A stretch of 64,000 nt of DNA from Candidatus Nitrosopumilus sp. (GTDB lineage Archaea > Thermoproteota > Nitrososphaeria > Nitrososphaerales > Nitrosopumilaceae), in the NCBI GenBank assembly GCA_025699075.1, contig JAILWG010000002.1, positions 244,048-308,047 on the forward strand, read 5' to 3'. Below are positions 16,129-25,194 of this stretch, in pieces. The first letter of the stretch is position 1, and every line of letters begins with the position of its first letter. Position numbers and translations under genes: made by a program. The notes under the pieces were generated by a model, which saw only the letters and a program-made list of their open reading frames with translations, was not told the DNA's origin and did no database searches.

Positions 16129-16136
16129 ATTAAATA
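16129..16136. promoter_or_regulatory. Shared AT-rich central promoter element, M50 protease / GNAT
   Basis: ATTAAATA at the midpoint (16132.5) of two divergent ATGs at 16107 and 16158, which are 51 nt apart. It is within a TTTAAAATTAAATATT stretch that can be read as a TATA box on either strand. The layout is the same as at 13871 and 38324. Confidence 0.4.
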
Positions 16137-16157
16137 TTGATAATTCTATATGGAATT

Positions 16158-16655
16158 ATGCAAGTCATTCTCAGACAATTAGGGGATTGTAATATTAGAA
16201 GAGCAGAACCTAGCGATCTGATATCTGTAATGGAAATTAATCTAAAAACCCTTCCAGAACACTATTCTGACTATTTCTACGAAAGTTTACTTGCTGAATT
16301 ACCCGAGGCTTTCATTATTGCAGAAATCGGAGGTAAGCATGTTGGATACATCATGTGTAAAACTGAATTTGGCTTTTCAAATTTCAAAAAATTAGGTTTT
16401 GTAAAAAAAGGCCACGTTGTATCAATTGCAGTAGTTGAAGAACATAGACGAAAAGGGATTGGAAAAGCTCTTGTTGAGGAATCTGTTAATGGTGTTAAAT
16501 TACGTAAATGTGATGAATTCTATCTTGAAGTAAGATGTAGTAATAATGAGGCTGTAAGATTATATGAAAAATTAGGTTTTGTGATTAGACAACAATTAAA
16601 CGCCTATTATCGAGATGGGGAAGATGCATATCTTATGGCCATTGAATTAAATTAG
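16158..16655 (+). CDS. GNAT N-acetyltransferase (RimI/Ard1-like)
   Basis: Protein N-terminal acetyltransferase of the RimI/NatA family, 165 aa, cytosolic. The acetyl-CoA motif A is VVSIAVVEEHRRKGIGKALV (Q/RxxGxG/A pattern), followed by EVRCSNNEAVRLYEKLGF, the motif B typical of RimI-like enzymes. ATG at 16158 is chosen over a TTG at 16137 because it fits the central promoter element. Likely substrate is the N-terminus of nascent proteins, as for the single archaeal Nat enzyme; other protein substrates are possible. Confidence 0.85.
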   Translation: MQVILRQLGDCNIRRAEPSDLISVMEINLKTLPEHYSDYFYESLLAELPEAFIIAEIGGKHVGYIMCKTEFGFSNFKKLGFVKKGHVVSIAVVEEHRRKGIGKALVEESVNGVKLRKCDEFYLEVRCSNNEAVRLYEKLGFVIRQQLNAYYRDGEDAYLMAIELN

Positions 16656-16693
16656 TTCAAACCAATAAATAACTCACAAAAAAATTCTTCGCT

Positions 16694-16912
16694 ATGGACA
16701 AACGAAAAGGAATGGGTATAACCATCTTCTTTTTGTGTATTGGTGGATTTTTCCTTTATGCATATTTGTTAATGCTTTCTGAATGGAGTCCAATAGTATT
16801 ACAATTATCTGTATTAATGATTGCTGGTGGAATTTTAGGAGTAATAGCATGGATTGGATATGTAATGGCAACTACAAAACCTTCACCTGCTTCAATAACA
16901 TCCGATGATTAG
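16694..16912 (+). CDS. Small two-helix membrane protein, unknown function
   Basis: 72 aa. Two hydrophobic segments, about residues 8-28 (ITIFFLCIGGFFLYAYLLML) and 36-59, separated by a short loop, with a basic MDKRKG N-terminus and a polar C-terminal tail. I recognise no family. A TATA-like AATAAATA lies about 27 nt upstream of the ATG, which supports it as a real leaderless gene. It ends 2 nt before the convergent methyltransferase stop. Confidence 0.7.
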   Translation: MDKRKGMGITIFFLCIGGFFLYAYLLMLSEWSPIVLQLSVLMIAGGILGVIAWIGYVMATTKPSPASITSDD

Positions 16913-16914
16913 TT

Positions 16915-17751
16915 TCATTTAGAAATTTTAACATCTACAACTGTTTGATAATATCTGGGACCTACTGCTCTTACAATTTTTGAATCTAGAATTTCTGATT
17001 TTACTGGTGTTACATTTAGGTAGTGTTCTTCAGAAAGTTTTCCGGCATCTATTTTTTTATCGGCATGAATGTGTGAATAGTAATGAATGATGCCTCCATC
17101 TTTAGTTGTATCAATAGCAGATTGTAAAAATTCATCTGATCTCTCAGGTAACAACATTAGAGTTCTATCTGATTTGTTTATCAATTGCTCTTTGATAATT
17201 TCAGATGCATCTCCGTTAATGGAAATAACATTTCCTGCAAGTTTGTTTAATCCTATGTTTACCTCACACAATTTTGAGGCTATCGGATTAATGTCGATAC
17301 TATACACCGTGCATTTCTTCTTCTTGGCAGCCATTATGGAAAACATGCCAATCCCTGCAAACATGTTGGTAACTACTTCTCCATTTTGTACCAAATTTGC
17401 AATTCTTTCCCTTTCGGTAGAAAGTCTAGGTGAAAAAAATGCATTTTTAACATCCACCCTAAATTTACATCCAAATTCCTTGTATTCTGTTTCTGTATTA
17501 TCTTCACCAGCCAGGATCTCCAGATCTCTAGTTCTGAAATTTCCCTCTACAGCAGATGCTTGATAAAATACACTTCTAACAATTTTTACTTCATCTAATA
17601 ATGCCTTACCGATAATTTCCTTTTTAGATAGAAGTGAATCTGGAATTCTTACAATGATTATTTCGCCTATCTGATCAAATGCGGAAATTAATTCATCACT
17701 TTCTTTTTCTGTTAGCACGTTTTCTAGTGCTTTTTTTAACATTCGAGTCAA
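16915..17751 (-). CDS. Trm5-like tRNA methyltransferase (class I SAM)
   Basis: SAM-dependent methyltransferase of the Trm5/TYW2 family, which makes m1G37 or wyosine precursors in archaeal tRNA; 278 aa. The SAM motif is VVTNMFAGIGMFSIMAAKK, followed by VYSIDINPIAS. FRVDVKNAFFSPRLSTER is the Trm5-specific segment before the SAM domain. The usual catalytic NLP/NPP motif reads LLP (TLMLLPERSDEF), so substrate or activity may differ. The TTG start overlaps the ABCE1 stop by 4 nt (TTGA); ATG at 17742 is an alternative. It follows ABCE1, so both belong to translation and recycling. Confidence 0.8.
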   Translation of the reverse strand: MTRMLKKALENVLTEKESDELISAFDQIGEIIIVRIPDSLLSKKEIIGKALLDEVKIVRSVFYQASAVEGNFRTRDLEILAGEDNTETEYKEFGCKFRVDVKNAFFSPRLSTERERIANLVQNGEVVTNMFAGIGMFSIMAAKKKKCTVYSIDINPIASKLCEVNIGLNKLAGNVISINGDASEIIKEQLINKSDRTLMLLPERSDEFLQSAIDTTKDGGIIHYYSHIHADKKIDAGKLSEEHYLNVTPVKSEILDSKIVRAVGPRYYQTVVDVKISK

Positions 17752-19535
17752 TGCTTATAATAGAAATTTCCACTTGTTTTCTGATCTTTATCCAGTCTAC
17801 TTTCTAATTTGTTTACACGTGGTCTTAGACTTTTTTCATCTCGTCTAAATGACATGTCAAGTGATTTTAGAAATCTGTTCATCGCTTCTGCTTTTGGTAA
17901 AGGTGATGTTGCTTTGCCTGCAACACCTGATTCTCCTTCAAAAATTATCATGGTATCTGAAACTAAATCCATTAATTGTAAATCATGATCTATTATGATG
18001 GCTGATTTTCCAAAAGATCGAACAAACTTTTGTAAAAATTTTGCAACTGCAATTCTATCTTCGACATCTAAGAATGCTGAAGGCTCGTCTAATGCATACA
18101 AATCTACTTTTTGTAATAAACATGATGCCACTGCCACTTTTTGTAATTCTCCTCCTGAAAGATTTTTGATAGATTTGTTGTACAGTTTTTTAATTTTCAA
18201 TGGATCCAATATTTGTTCTTCTTCTAAACTTCCCTCAACTGGATTTCCATTTGCTTTATCAAGAACTGAAATTACTTCTACATCAAGATCATTTTCCAAA
18301 TATTGTGGTTTGTATGCAATCTTAATTTTTTTATCTACACTGCCTGAATCTGGTTTCTCTACTCCTGCTATCATTTTCATCATGGTTGTTTTTCCAAGTG
18401 CATTTGCGCCCATAATCCCCACAACTTCTCCTTTTCTTACTTTTCCAGGCTCAATTTCCACAGAAAATGAAGGATATTTTTTTACTAATTTAGGATATGA
18501 CACAATTTCACCTCCTTCTTGAAAAATATCTGTAGTTGAAGATGATACGTCCATTGAAAATTTCTTATCTCTAAATCTTACATTTTCATTTGGTAAATAT
18601 CCGTCTAGAAAAACATTGATTCCTACTTTTGTAGATAAAATATTTGAAACAATTCCATATGCTGTAGGTTCTCCATATAATACTTCTATGTAATCACTTA
18701 GAAAATCTAATAGGGTTAAATCATGCTCTACTACCATTACGCTTTTTCCAATCTTTGCCAAATTCTGTATCACTCTTGCAACACCGGTTCTTTGGAAAAC
18801 ATCATTGTATGATGATGGTTCATCGAAAAAATAAAATTCTGCATCTTTTGATGTCGCAGCAGCTACTGCAATTCTTTGCAACTCTCCTCCACTTAATTCC
18901 TTTAAACTCTGCTCCATAGAATTTTCCAATCCTAATTCTTTGATTAATTCTCTTGATACTCCACGTTCATCATACTTGTCAAGAAGTTCTTTACCTGTGC
19001 CTTCAAATGCTTGTGCAATATGATGAACTTGTTGAGGTTTTATTGATGCGCGAATTTGCTTTTGCTCAATCTTCTCAAAATGTTGCTTGAGCTCAGTTCC
19101 GCTATAATGTTTTAAAATTTCATCCCATTCGGGTGGATTTTCATATCTCCCTAAATTTGGTTTAAGATTTCCTGATAAAATATTTACAACTGTACTTTTA
19201 CCCATTCCATTTCTCCCTAAAAGTCCAACAACTTCACCTTTCTTTGGTGTGGGTAATTTGTAAAGTCTAAATGAATTCATTCCATATTGATGAATTTTAT
19301 CCGTAGCCAATTCACTGGCAAGATTCACAATTGTGATTGCATCAAATGGACACACTTTGACACAAATTCCACAACCATTACAGACATCCTCATCAATCTG
19401 GGCTTTTTTTGACTCTTCGTTTATGGTAACACATTCTGCGCCTGATTTGTTGACTGGACAATATTTTATACATTCTAGACCGCATTTCTGAGGTTGACAT
19501 AGATCTTGATCTAAAACTGCTACCCTGTGAGTCAT
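17748..19535 (-). CDS. ABCE1/Rli1 ribosome recycling ATPase
   Basis: Splits 70S ribosomes after termination. 595 aa with the full ABCE1 layout: N-terminal two-cluster Fe-S domain (CQPQKCGLECIKYCP and CNGCGICVKVCPFDA), then two ABC ATPase domains. Walker A motifs are GLLGRNGMGKST and GIMGANALGKTT; both signature motifs read LSGGELQ. An in-frame ATG at 19640 lies inside the 5S rRNA gene and is rejected. The ATG at 19535 (MTHRVAVLD) is the family start and has TATA-like GGTATAAAG (19559-19568) 28 nt upstream. Confidence 0.95.
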   Translation of the reverse strand: MTHRVAVLDQDLCQPQKCGLECIKYCPVNKSGAECVTINEESKKAQIDEDVCNGCGICVKVCPFDAITIVNLASELATDKIHQYGMNSFRLYKLPTPKKGEVVGLLGRNGMGKSTVVNILSGNLKPNLGRYENPPEWDEILKHYSGTELKQHFEKIEQKQIRASIKPQQVHHIAQAFEGTGKELLDKYDERGVSRELIKELGLENSMEQSLKELSGGELQRIAVAAATSKDAEFYFFDEPSSYNDVFQRTGVARVIQNLAKIGKSVMVVEHDLTLLDFLSDYIEVLYGEPTAYGIVSNILSTKVGINVFLDGYLPNENVRFRDKKFSMDVSSSTTDIFQEGGEIVSYPKLVKKYPSFSVEIEPGKVRKGEVVGIMGANALGKTTMMKMIAGVEKPDSGSVDKKIKIAYKPQYLENDLDVEVISVLDKANGNPVEGSLEEEQILDPLKIKKLYNKSIKNLSGGELQKVAVASCLLQKVDLYALDEPSAFLDVEDRIAVAKFLQKFVRSFGKSAIIIDHDLQLMDLVSDTMIIFEGESGVAGKATSPLPKAEAMNRFLKSLDMSFRRDEKSLRPRVNKLESRLDKDQKTSGNFYYKH

Positions 19536-19631
19536 GTTGTAATCCGGTATTTTCTTTGCTTTATACCTATTTTGAGCATTTTTCAAATATGGCGTTACCT
19601 TAATAGATGAGAATTTGACATCAAATTTCAA

Positions 19632-19744
19632 GCCGGCCATAGCGTTAGGGTGCGACCCAATCCCATTCCGAACTTGGAAGTCAAACCTGACGTCGCTGTT
19701 GTGCTACTAAGATGCGAGAGCTCTTGGGAAGCAACGGTGCTGGC
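19632..19744 (+). rRNA. 5S ribosomal RNA
   Basis: 113-nt 5S rRNA. The conserved loop sequence CCCATTCCGAACTTGGAAG is present. The ends GCCGGC and GCTGGC form helix I (one G-U pair). It is not next to 16S or 23S genes in this window, as expected for ammonia-oxidising archaea, where 5S is unlinked. A TATA-like CTTAATAG (19599-19606) lies about 29 nt upstream. The gene is divergent from ABCE1. Ends are set by helix I and may vary by one or two bases. Confidence 0.93.
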
Positions 19745-19802
19745 ATTTTCTGTTTTACAATCAATCTTTTAATATTGAATTAATCGGGTTGATGTGAATT
19801 AA

Positions 19803-19931
19803 ATGCCTAATTGTAGTGTTTGTGGAGAAATATGTGACAATGATATTAGATTACTAAATCACATGATGGAAAAACATGGTTGGAGAAATCCAAATGTTGG
19901 TACGCCTGATAGAAATAGTCGTGGTTACTGA
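19803..19931 (+). CDS. 42-aa C2H2-type zinc finger miniprotein
   Basis: Short ORF beginning MPNCSVCGEICDND. C4 and C7 form CxxC, and H20 and H25 lie 12 residues further with HxxxxH spacing, giving a classic single C2H2 zinc finger in 42 aa. GTGA precedes the ATG by a few bases, and a TATA-like TTTTAATATT lies further upstream. It is just downstream of 5S rRNA on the same strand and ends 2 nt before the pepA stop. Function is unknown; a nucleic-acid or ribosome-binding role is possible. The finger spacing makes chance coding unlikely. Confidence 0.7.
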   Translation: MPNCSVCGEICDNDIRLLNHMMEKHGWRNPNVGTPDRNSRGY

Positions 19932-19933
19932 TT

Positions 19934-21406
19934 CTATGAATTTTGTAAATAATCTAAAATTAACCTGACACCAAAACCTGTTGCACCTTTTGGATTGTAT
20001 GATTTATCTTTTGTAGCTATCTGTGTCCAAGCAACTCCTGCAATATCGATATGTGTCCATGGTGTTTTCTCAATCGCATTCTTCAAAAATGCGGCAGCAG
20101 TAATAGTTCCAGCTGCTCTTCCAATCCCGACATTTTTCATATCTGCCACATCTGATTTTATCATATCCATGTAATCTTGATTCAATGGTAACTCCCAAAC
20201 TTCTTCTGTGGTTCTTTTAGAAGAATCAAGAACTTTCTTTGTTAATTTTTCATCATTTGATAAAATTGCTGCTACGTTGGTACCTAATGCTACGATACAT
20301 GCACCAGTAAGAGTTGCAAAATCGATGATTGCCTTTGGAGAATAATGTTTTTCTCCATAAGATAGAGCATCTGCCAAAATCAATCTACCTTCTGCATCAG
20401 TATTGAGAATTTCTGCAGTTTTTCCACTGTATAATTTTATGATGTCGCCCGGTCTATATGATTCTCCACCTGGCATATTTTCAACTGAAGGAATAATGCC
20501 TACAACATTAATCGGTAGTTTTAATTCTGAAACTGCTTTCATAATTCCAAGTACTGTGCATCCTCCACATTTGTCAAATTTCATTTCATCCATTTTATCT
20601 CCTGGTTTTAGAGAGATGCCGCCTGTATCAAATGTCACTGCTTTTCCTACAAGCACAATGGGTTTTTCATTTTTTGATCCACGACTATGTTCTAAAATAA
20701 TTAATTTTGGTTGATTTTTACTTCCTTGTCCTACTGCTGAAATTCCTCCAAACCCTTTCTTCTTTAATTCAGGCTCAGAAATTACAATGCATTTCATTTT
20801 GTTCTTTTTTGAAATAGTTTTTGCAAAATTTGCTAATGTTGTTGGAGTACATTCGTTTGGAGGCAAATTGGCAATACTTTTTGTAAATATCACTCCATCA
20901 GCTACAATTTCAGATGATTTGATAACTTTTGAAATTCTGTTTGATTTTGAAACAATGATGGTTAAGTCTGGATCTGTCTCTGTTTTTTCAGATTTGAATT
21001 TATCAAATTTGTAAAGAGCCATTTTTGAACCTTCGATGATTTGAGAAATTGCTAAAATTGGTTCAACTACAGAACTAGGAGGAGATATTATTGAAAATTC
21101 TTTCAGTTTTAATTCTCTTGCTTTTTGAGCAATTTTTCCTGAAACAAATCTGATGGTATCTTTAGTTATTTTTTCCTTTTTTCCTATTCCTGCAAGTAGA
21201 ATTCTTTGCATCGTGTTTTCTCCAGATATTGGAATTATGCTAATCTCTCCCAATTTTCCTTTCATGTCTTTTAGAGATTGATTGATTGCAGAGGTAATTT
21301 TAATATCAAATTTTGGTAATCCAAAAACCTTGTTAGAATCTTCTAATACAAATACACATAGAAGACTGGTCTTCTTTTTTATAGAACTTTCAGATTTTAT
21401 CTTCAC
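19934..21406 (-). CDS. pepA: Leucyl aminopeptidase (M17)
   Basis: Cytosolic hexameric two-metal aminopeptidase, 490 aa. Metal and catalytic residues are in VGKAVTFDTGGISLK (253-267; K255, D260) and NTDAEGR (335-341; D337, E339, R341). The N-terminal domain is the typical non-catalytic macro-like domain. The start is GTG at 21406, about 26 nt from minus-strand TAAATATTAC (21428-21437), so leaderless translation is likely. Role is peptide turnover. Confidence 0.95.
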   Translation of the reverse strand: MKIKSESSIKKKTSLLCVFVLEDSNKVFGLPKFDIKITSAINQSLKDMKGKLGEISIIPISGENTMQRILLAGIGKKEKITKDTIRFVSGKIAQKARELKLKEFSIISPPSSVVEPILAISQIIEGSKMALYKFDKFKSEKTETDPDLTIIVSKSNRISKVIKSSEIVADGVIFTKSIANLPPNECTPTTLANFAKTISKKNKMKCIVISEPELKKKGFGGISAVGQGSKNQPKLIILEHSRGSKNEKPIVLVGKAVTFDTGGISLKPGDKMDEMKFDKCGGCTVLGIMKAVSELKLPINVVGIIPSVENMPGGESYRPGDIIKLYSGKTAEILNTDAEGRLILADALSYGEKHYSPKAIIDFATLTGACIVALGTNVAAILSNDEKLTKKVLDSSKRTTEEVWELPLNQDYMDMIKSDVADMKNVGIGRAAGTITAAAFLKNAIEKTPWTHIDIAGVAWTQIATKDKSYNPKGATGFGVRLILDYLQNS

Positions 21407-21442
21407 TGTAAAATCCTATTTCTAAAGTAATATTTAGATTTA

Positions 21443-21820
21443 CTATAGATCTATTTTCTTACTATTTGAAAGTAGACTTGATGATCTTAGAAATACAGAT
21501 TTAATTGTTTTACAATTTTGTTTGCATTCTTCATCTATTTTGATAGTTGATGCTTTCTTTGTTTTTTTAGACAAAATTGATTTTACTAAGGGATATAACG
21601 CAGCTCTTCCTCCACTTGCCCTATTTTTATCAATAAACCAGAACATTTCTAATGCGGATTCATCTAAAATTTCATTTCTTATTTTTATTCCAAAGTCTGA
21701 ATAATGTCCAATTATTGTAATTTTACCCCCGGCAAAAAAATCCACAATTTTTGCAAATTTCATACACAGATAACATTGATTGTCAAACAACATAATTGGA
21801 ATATTTTCTTTAATTTCCAT
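21443..21820 (-). CDS. DCC family thiol-disulfide oxidoreductase-like protein (DUF393)
   Basis: 125 aa with the DCC-family N-terminal dithiol motif: LFDNQCYLCMKF (C-Y-L-C). Family members are small thioredoxin-like proteins of unclear redox role. The usual family start YDGxCxxC appears as FDNQCYLC. The Lys/Cys-rich segment DEECKQNCKT near the C-terminus has two more cysteines. ATG 21820 is selected over an upstream in-frame start at 21838 because TTTTAATT is 26-28 nt away. Substrate cannot be inferred. Confidence 0.75.
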   Translation of the reverse strand: MEIKENIPIMLFDNQCYLCMKFAKIVDFFAGGKITIIGHYSDFGIKIRNEILDESALEMFWFIDKNRASGGRAALYPLVKSILSKKTKKASTIKIDEECKQNCKTIKSVFLRSSSLLSNSKKIDL

Positions 21821-21888
21821 AATAATACAGAGTATCAATCAAATTAAAATTTTACAAACTTTATACCTGAAATTTATTTTTATTACTT

Positions 21889-22455
21889 ATGAAAACACTT
21901 GAAGATGATCCTAATTTGGGTCACAATAAGACTGAAAAATTCCCTTGTGTTTCATGCCATACAGATTGCTGTAAAGAATATGTAATATTTGTTAATGCCC
22001 ATGATGTTTATCGACTTTCAATGGGGTTGGGATTGGCACCTGAGAATTTCCTAGAAATTTATGGAGCAAAGGACTATTCTCTTGGAATTAAGGTAAAAGA
22101 AGGTCTGATAGATCTTGCCTTGAAACAAAAAAATGGAGGATGTGAATTTCTTGAAGAAACTAAAGATGTTTTTAGATGTACTGTAAATGATTTCAAACCT
22201 GGAGTGTGCAAAGCATATCCATTTGAAATGAAAAATGGAAAATTATCTCAGATGAGTACTTTAATGTGTCCTGTTGATTGGGATCTTGCAGAATTTGAGA
22301 AAATGATGGTGATGCATCTTAAAAAAGATGAATCTGAATGGATTTTCTATAATGAACTTGTAAAAGAATGGAATGCAAAACATTGGAGACAAAAACCACT
22401 ATCTGCATTTTTGAAATTCATGTTGGATAAAGTCGAATCTTCTTTGATCTCTTGA
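21889..22455 (+). CDS. YkgJ/UPF0153-type cysteine cluster protein
   Basis: 188 aa. N-terminal CVSCHTDCC (C20, C23, C27, C28) together with later CEF, RCTV and GVCKAYPFEM cysteines form the CxxCxxxCC pattern of the YkgJ family, predicted to bind zinc or an Fe-S cluster. Function is unknown in most organisms. The ATG is about 26 nt after TATA-like CTTTATACC, so it is probably leaderless. It is divergent from the DCC protein gene and precedes the pentose phosphate operon by 88 nt. Confidence 0.8.
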   Translation: MKTLEDDPNLGHNKTEKFPCVSCHTDCCKEYVIFVNAHDVYRLSMGLGLAPENFLEIYGAKDYSLGIKVKEGLIDLALKQKNGGCEFLEETKDVFRCTVNDFKPGVCKAYPFEMKNGKLSQMSTLMCPVDWDLAEFEKMMVMHLKKDESEWIFYNELVKEWNAKHWRQKPLSAFLKFMLDKVESSLIS

Positions 22456-22543
22456 TAGTTTAATTTGCATTTTACAGATCCATTGTTTTGAGTTTTGGAT
22501 TGGGAGTTTCTTTTAGAAGTAGATTTTTATTCAATTTATAAGA

Positions 22544-24223
22544 ATGATGTTGCAGATGGGGCTTAACTATTATCAAATTAAGAAAAATATTCTTCGAGCT
22601 CGTAAATTAGTTATTAAAGGAACCAATGCAGCTGGCTCTGGTCATCCCGGAGGTTCATTTTCTATGGCTGAAATATTGGGATGTTTATTTAATAAATATC
22701 TGAAATTTGATCCTAAAAATCCTCAATGGGAGGATAGGGACCGTTTAGTTTTATCTAAAGGACATGCTGCTCCTGGATTATTTTCTAATATGGCAGTTGC
22801 AGGATATTTTCCAGAATCTGAAATTGAAACATTGAGAAAATTTGGTAGTAAATTACAAGGGCATCCTGACCTCAAATGTCCCGGAGTAGAATTTTGTGGA
22901 GGGTCTTTAGGTACTGGATTATCCTATTCTGTTGGAATTGCACTTGCAGCAAAAATTGATTCTAAAGATTATCATGTTTATACCATAATTGGTGATGGGG
23001 AATCTGATGAAGGGCAAGTCTGGGAGGCTGCTATGACTGCTTCAAAATACAAAGTTGATAATTTGACTGCTTTTCTTGATAGGAATTTCATTCAACAGGA
23101 CTCTTACACTGAAAGAATAATGCCACTTGACAAAAAATTGGAAGGAGATGATATATCTGAAATGTGGAAAGATGCATCTCGTTGGAAAACTGGTGACAAA
23201 TGGAGATCTTTTGGTTGGAATGTCATTGAAATTGATGGACATAGAATAGAACAAATTGATGCAGCAATTGCAAAAGCAAATGCTACCAAGGGAGTACCTA
23301 CCATGATAATATCTAGAACCATCAAAGGAAAATCTATAGAACACATGGAGGATAATCCACAATGGCATGGAAAAGCCCCTGATTCTGATGTTGTCCCGAT
23401 GATTAATCTTGAATTAGATTCACAGTTCATGATTGCACCCTCAATTATTGCTGGTGATATGACAAATTTGAAAAATGAAATTAAAAGATGTGTGGCAGGC
23501 AGAGCTGATTACATTCATCTTGATGTTATGGATGGACAATTTGTTCCAACAAAAACTTTTGATCATACTAAAATTAAAGAACTAAGACCATTAACAGTAA
23601 TCCCATTTGACACTCACCTCATGATTAATGAACCTGTAAAATATGTTAGAGACTACATTGACGCTGGTAGTGACATTATTACTGTTCATGCAGAAGCTAC
23701 TGACGAATCTAGTTTTGGAGAAATACATGACTTGCTAAAACAAAATCAAGTCGGTGTTGGATTTTCAATAAATCCAGACACTGAATTACCTGAATGGTCT
23801 CATAAATTTTTACATTCACTTGATCAACTTATTGTAATGTCTGTAGTTCCCGGCAAATCAGGCCAAAAATACATTGAAGAAACACATGCAAAAATGTCTA
23901 GATTGAACTCTACCTTGAAAGAACATAACTTTACTGGCTATATTGAGGCTGATGGAGGAGTAAATCTTGAAAATATTGGTTCTGTATTTGCTGATGGTGC
24001 ACGTGTTTTTGTTGGAGGCGGTGCTATTATTGGACAACAAGATGTCAGAGCCGCCATTAGCGATTTTAGAAATGAAGTTTTGAAATCTCGAAGACGGCGT
24101 TTGCTTGATAAAGCAAATGAACTTGGTGGTACTGATTTAGTAAACAAATGGATTGGGTTGCATATTATTGGAGCAAAACAAGATGATCTTAAAAAAATTG
24201 CACTGGAGGCAGGATATCTTTGA
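22544..24223 (+). CDS. Transketolase N-terminal subunit fused to ribulose-phosphate 3-epimerase
   Basis: 559-aa fusion. Residues ~1-290 are the thiamine-diphosphate-binding half of transketolase: GSGHPGGSFS (H34) and GDGESDEGQVWEA starting at 150. Residues ~295-512 are a ribulose-5-phosphate 3-epimerase TIM barrel: HLDVMDGQFVP (H325, D327), DTHLMI (H358) and EADGGVN (D470) supply the metal and catalytic residues. A ~45-residue tail (RRRRLLDKANELGG onward) belongs to neither. The frame is continuous with no frameshift. The other transketolase half follows, so one operon encodes both activities. ATG at 22556 is an alternative start. Confidence 0.9.
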   Translation: MMLQMGLNYYQIKKNILRARKLVIKGTNAAGSGHPGGSFSMAEILGCLFNKYLKFDPKNPQWEDRDRLVLSKGHAAPGLFSNMAVAGYFPESEIETLRKFGSKLQGHPDLKCPGVEFCGGSLGTGLSYSVGIALAAKIDSKDYHVYTIIGDGESDEGQVWEAAMTASKYKVDNLTAFLDRNFIQQDSYTERIMPLDKKLEGDDISEMWKDASRWKTGDKWRSFGWNVIEIDGHRIEQIDAAIAKANATKGVPTMIISRTIKGKSIEHMEDNPQWHGKAPDSDVVPMINLELDSQFMIAPSIIAGDMTNLKNEIKRCVAGRADYIHLDVMDGQFVPTKTFDHTKIKELRPLTVIPFDTHLMINEPVKYVRDYIDAGSDIITVHAEATDESSFGEIHDLLKQNQVGVGFSINPDTELPEWSHKFLHSLDQLIVMSVVPGKSGQKYIEETHAKMSRLNSTLKEHNFTGYIEADGGVNLENIGSVFADGARVFVGGGAIIGQQDVRAAISDFRNEVLKSRRRRLLDKANELGGTDLVNKWIGLHIIGAKQDDLKKIALEAGYL

Positions 24224-25194
24224 ATGAACCAGTGATGACTGATATGCGATCAGAATACTCCAAATCATTAATTCAATTAGGAAAAGAAAATCCAAACGTT
24301 GTTGTTTTAGGTGCGGATACAACTGATTCTCTTAAAACTTCTGGCTTTGGAAAAGAATTTCCAGACCGCTTTTTCAATGTGGGTATCGCCGAAGCTAATC
24401 TTGTAACTGTTTCAGCTGGTTTGGCTGTATCTGGAAAAATTTCATTTGCTAGTACTTATGCAATATTCTTGCCTGGAAGAGCAGTTGATCAGATTCGAAA
24501 TAACGTTGCATATCCTTCCCCTCCTGGAAAAAAAGGTCTTAATGTGAAATTAGTCACTTCTCATGGTGGTCTCTCTGTAGGTCCTGATGGGGGCTCTCAT
24601 CAACAGATTGAGGATATTGCAATAATGAGAGTAATTCCAAATTTCCGAGTCTTTATTCCTGCAGATACAATCGCAGTTTCAAAATTAACTCAATTAATGG
24701 CAAGAGAATATGGACCATTTTACATGAGAATGGCAAGATCTGCAACTCCTTTAGTTCATTCTGAATCTCAGGAATTTCAAACTGGTAAGGGGATTACATT
24801 GAGAGATGGCTCTGATTGTACGATTGCTGCATGTGGTATTACAGTCAGAATGGCTTTAGAGGCAGCTGAGTCTTTACAACAAGAAGGAATTTCTTGTAGA
24901 GTTTTGGATATTTTTTCGATTAAACCTATAGATGATGAAATTTTAGAAAAAGCTGCTAGAGAAACTGGTTGTATTGTAACCACAGAAGAACACAATATTT
25001 TTGGTGGAATGGGTTCAGCCGTAGCAGAATCTGTTTCAGAATCTTATCCTGTACCTATCAAAAGAATTGGAGCTCAAGATATGTTTGGAGAATCAGCAAG
25101 AGATAATGAAATTCCATTACTCTTGGAAAAACATGGAATAACATCTTTTAATATGGCAAAACAAGTCAAAGAAATCAGGAGTAAAAAATTATGA
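24220..25194 (+). CDS. Transketolase C-terminal subunit
   Basis: Pyrimidine-binding and C-terminal domains of transketolase, 324 aa, working as a heteromer with the preceding fusion protein in the non-oxidative pentose phosphate pathway. Typical motifs are FFNVGIAEANLVTVSAGLA (catalytic Glu), SHGGLSVGPDGGSHQQIED and TTEEHNIFGGMGSAV. The start is TTG at 24220, overlapping the previous stop (TTGA) and 10 nt after GGAGG, a strong ribosome binding site. It overlaps the transaldolase gene by 4 nt. Confidence 0.93.
   Translation: MNEPVMTDMRSEYSKSLIQLGKENPNVVVLGADTTDSLKTSGFGKEFPDRFFNVGIAEANLVTVSAGLAVSGKISFASTYAIFLPGRAVDQIRNNVAYPSPPGKKGLNVKLVTSHGGLSVGPDGGSHQQIEDIAIMRVIPNFRVFIPADTIAVSKLTQLMAREYGPFYMRMARSATPLVHSESQEFQTGKGITLRDGSDCTIAACGITVRMALEAAESLQQEGISCRVLDIFSIKPIDDEILEKAARETGCIVTTEEHNIFGGMGSAVAESVSESYPVPIKRIGAQDMFGESARDNEIPLLLEKHGITSFNMAKQVKEIRSKKL

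Noticed and set aside
19536-19640. N-terminal extension of ABCE1 starting at an ATG at 19640
   Set aside because: That ATG is inside the 5S rRNA gene; the family start MTHRVAVLD and a TATA box both support 19535.
22544-24223. Frameshift or chimera at the transketolase-epimerase junction
   Set aside because: The frame is continuous, codon use is even across residues 285-300, and the operon context is coherent; reported as a natural fusion.
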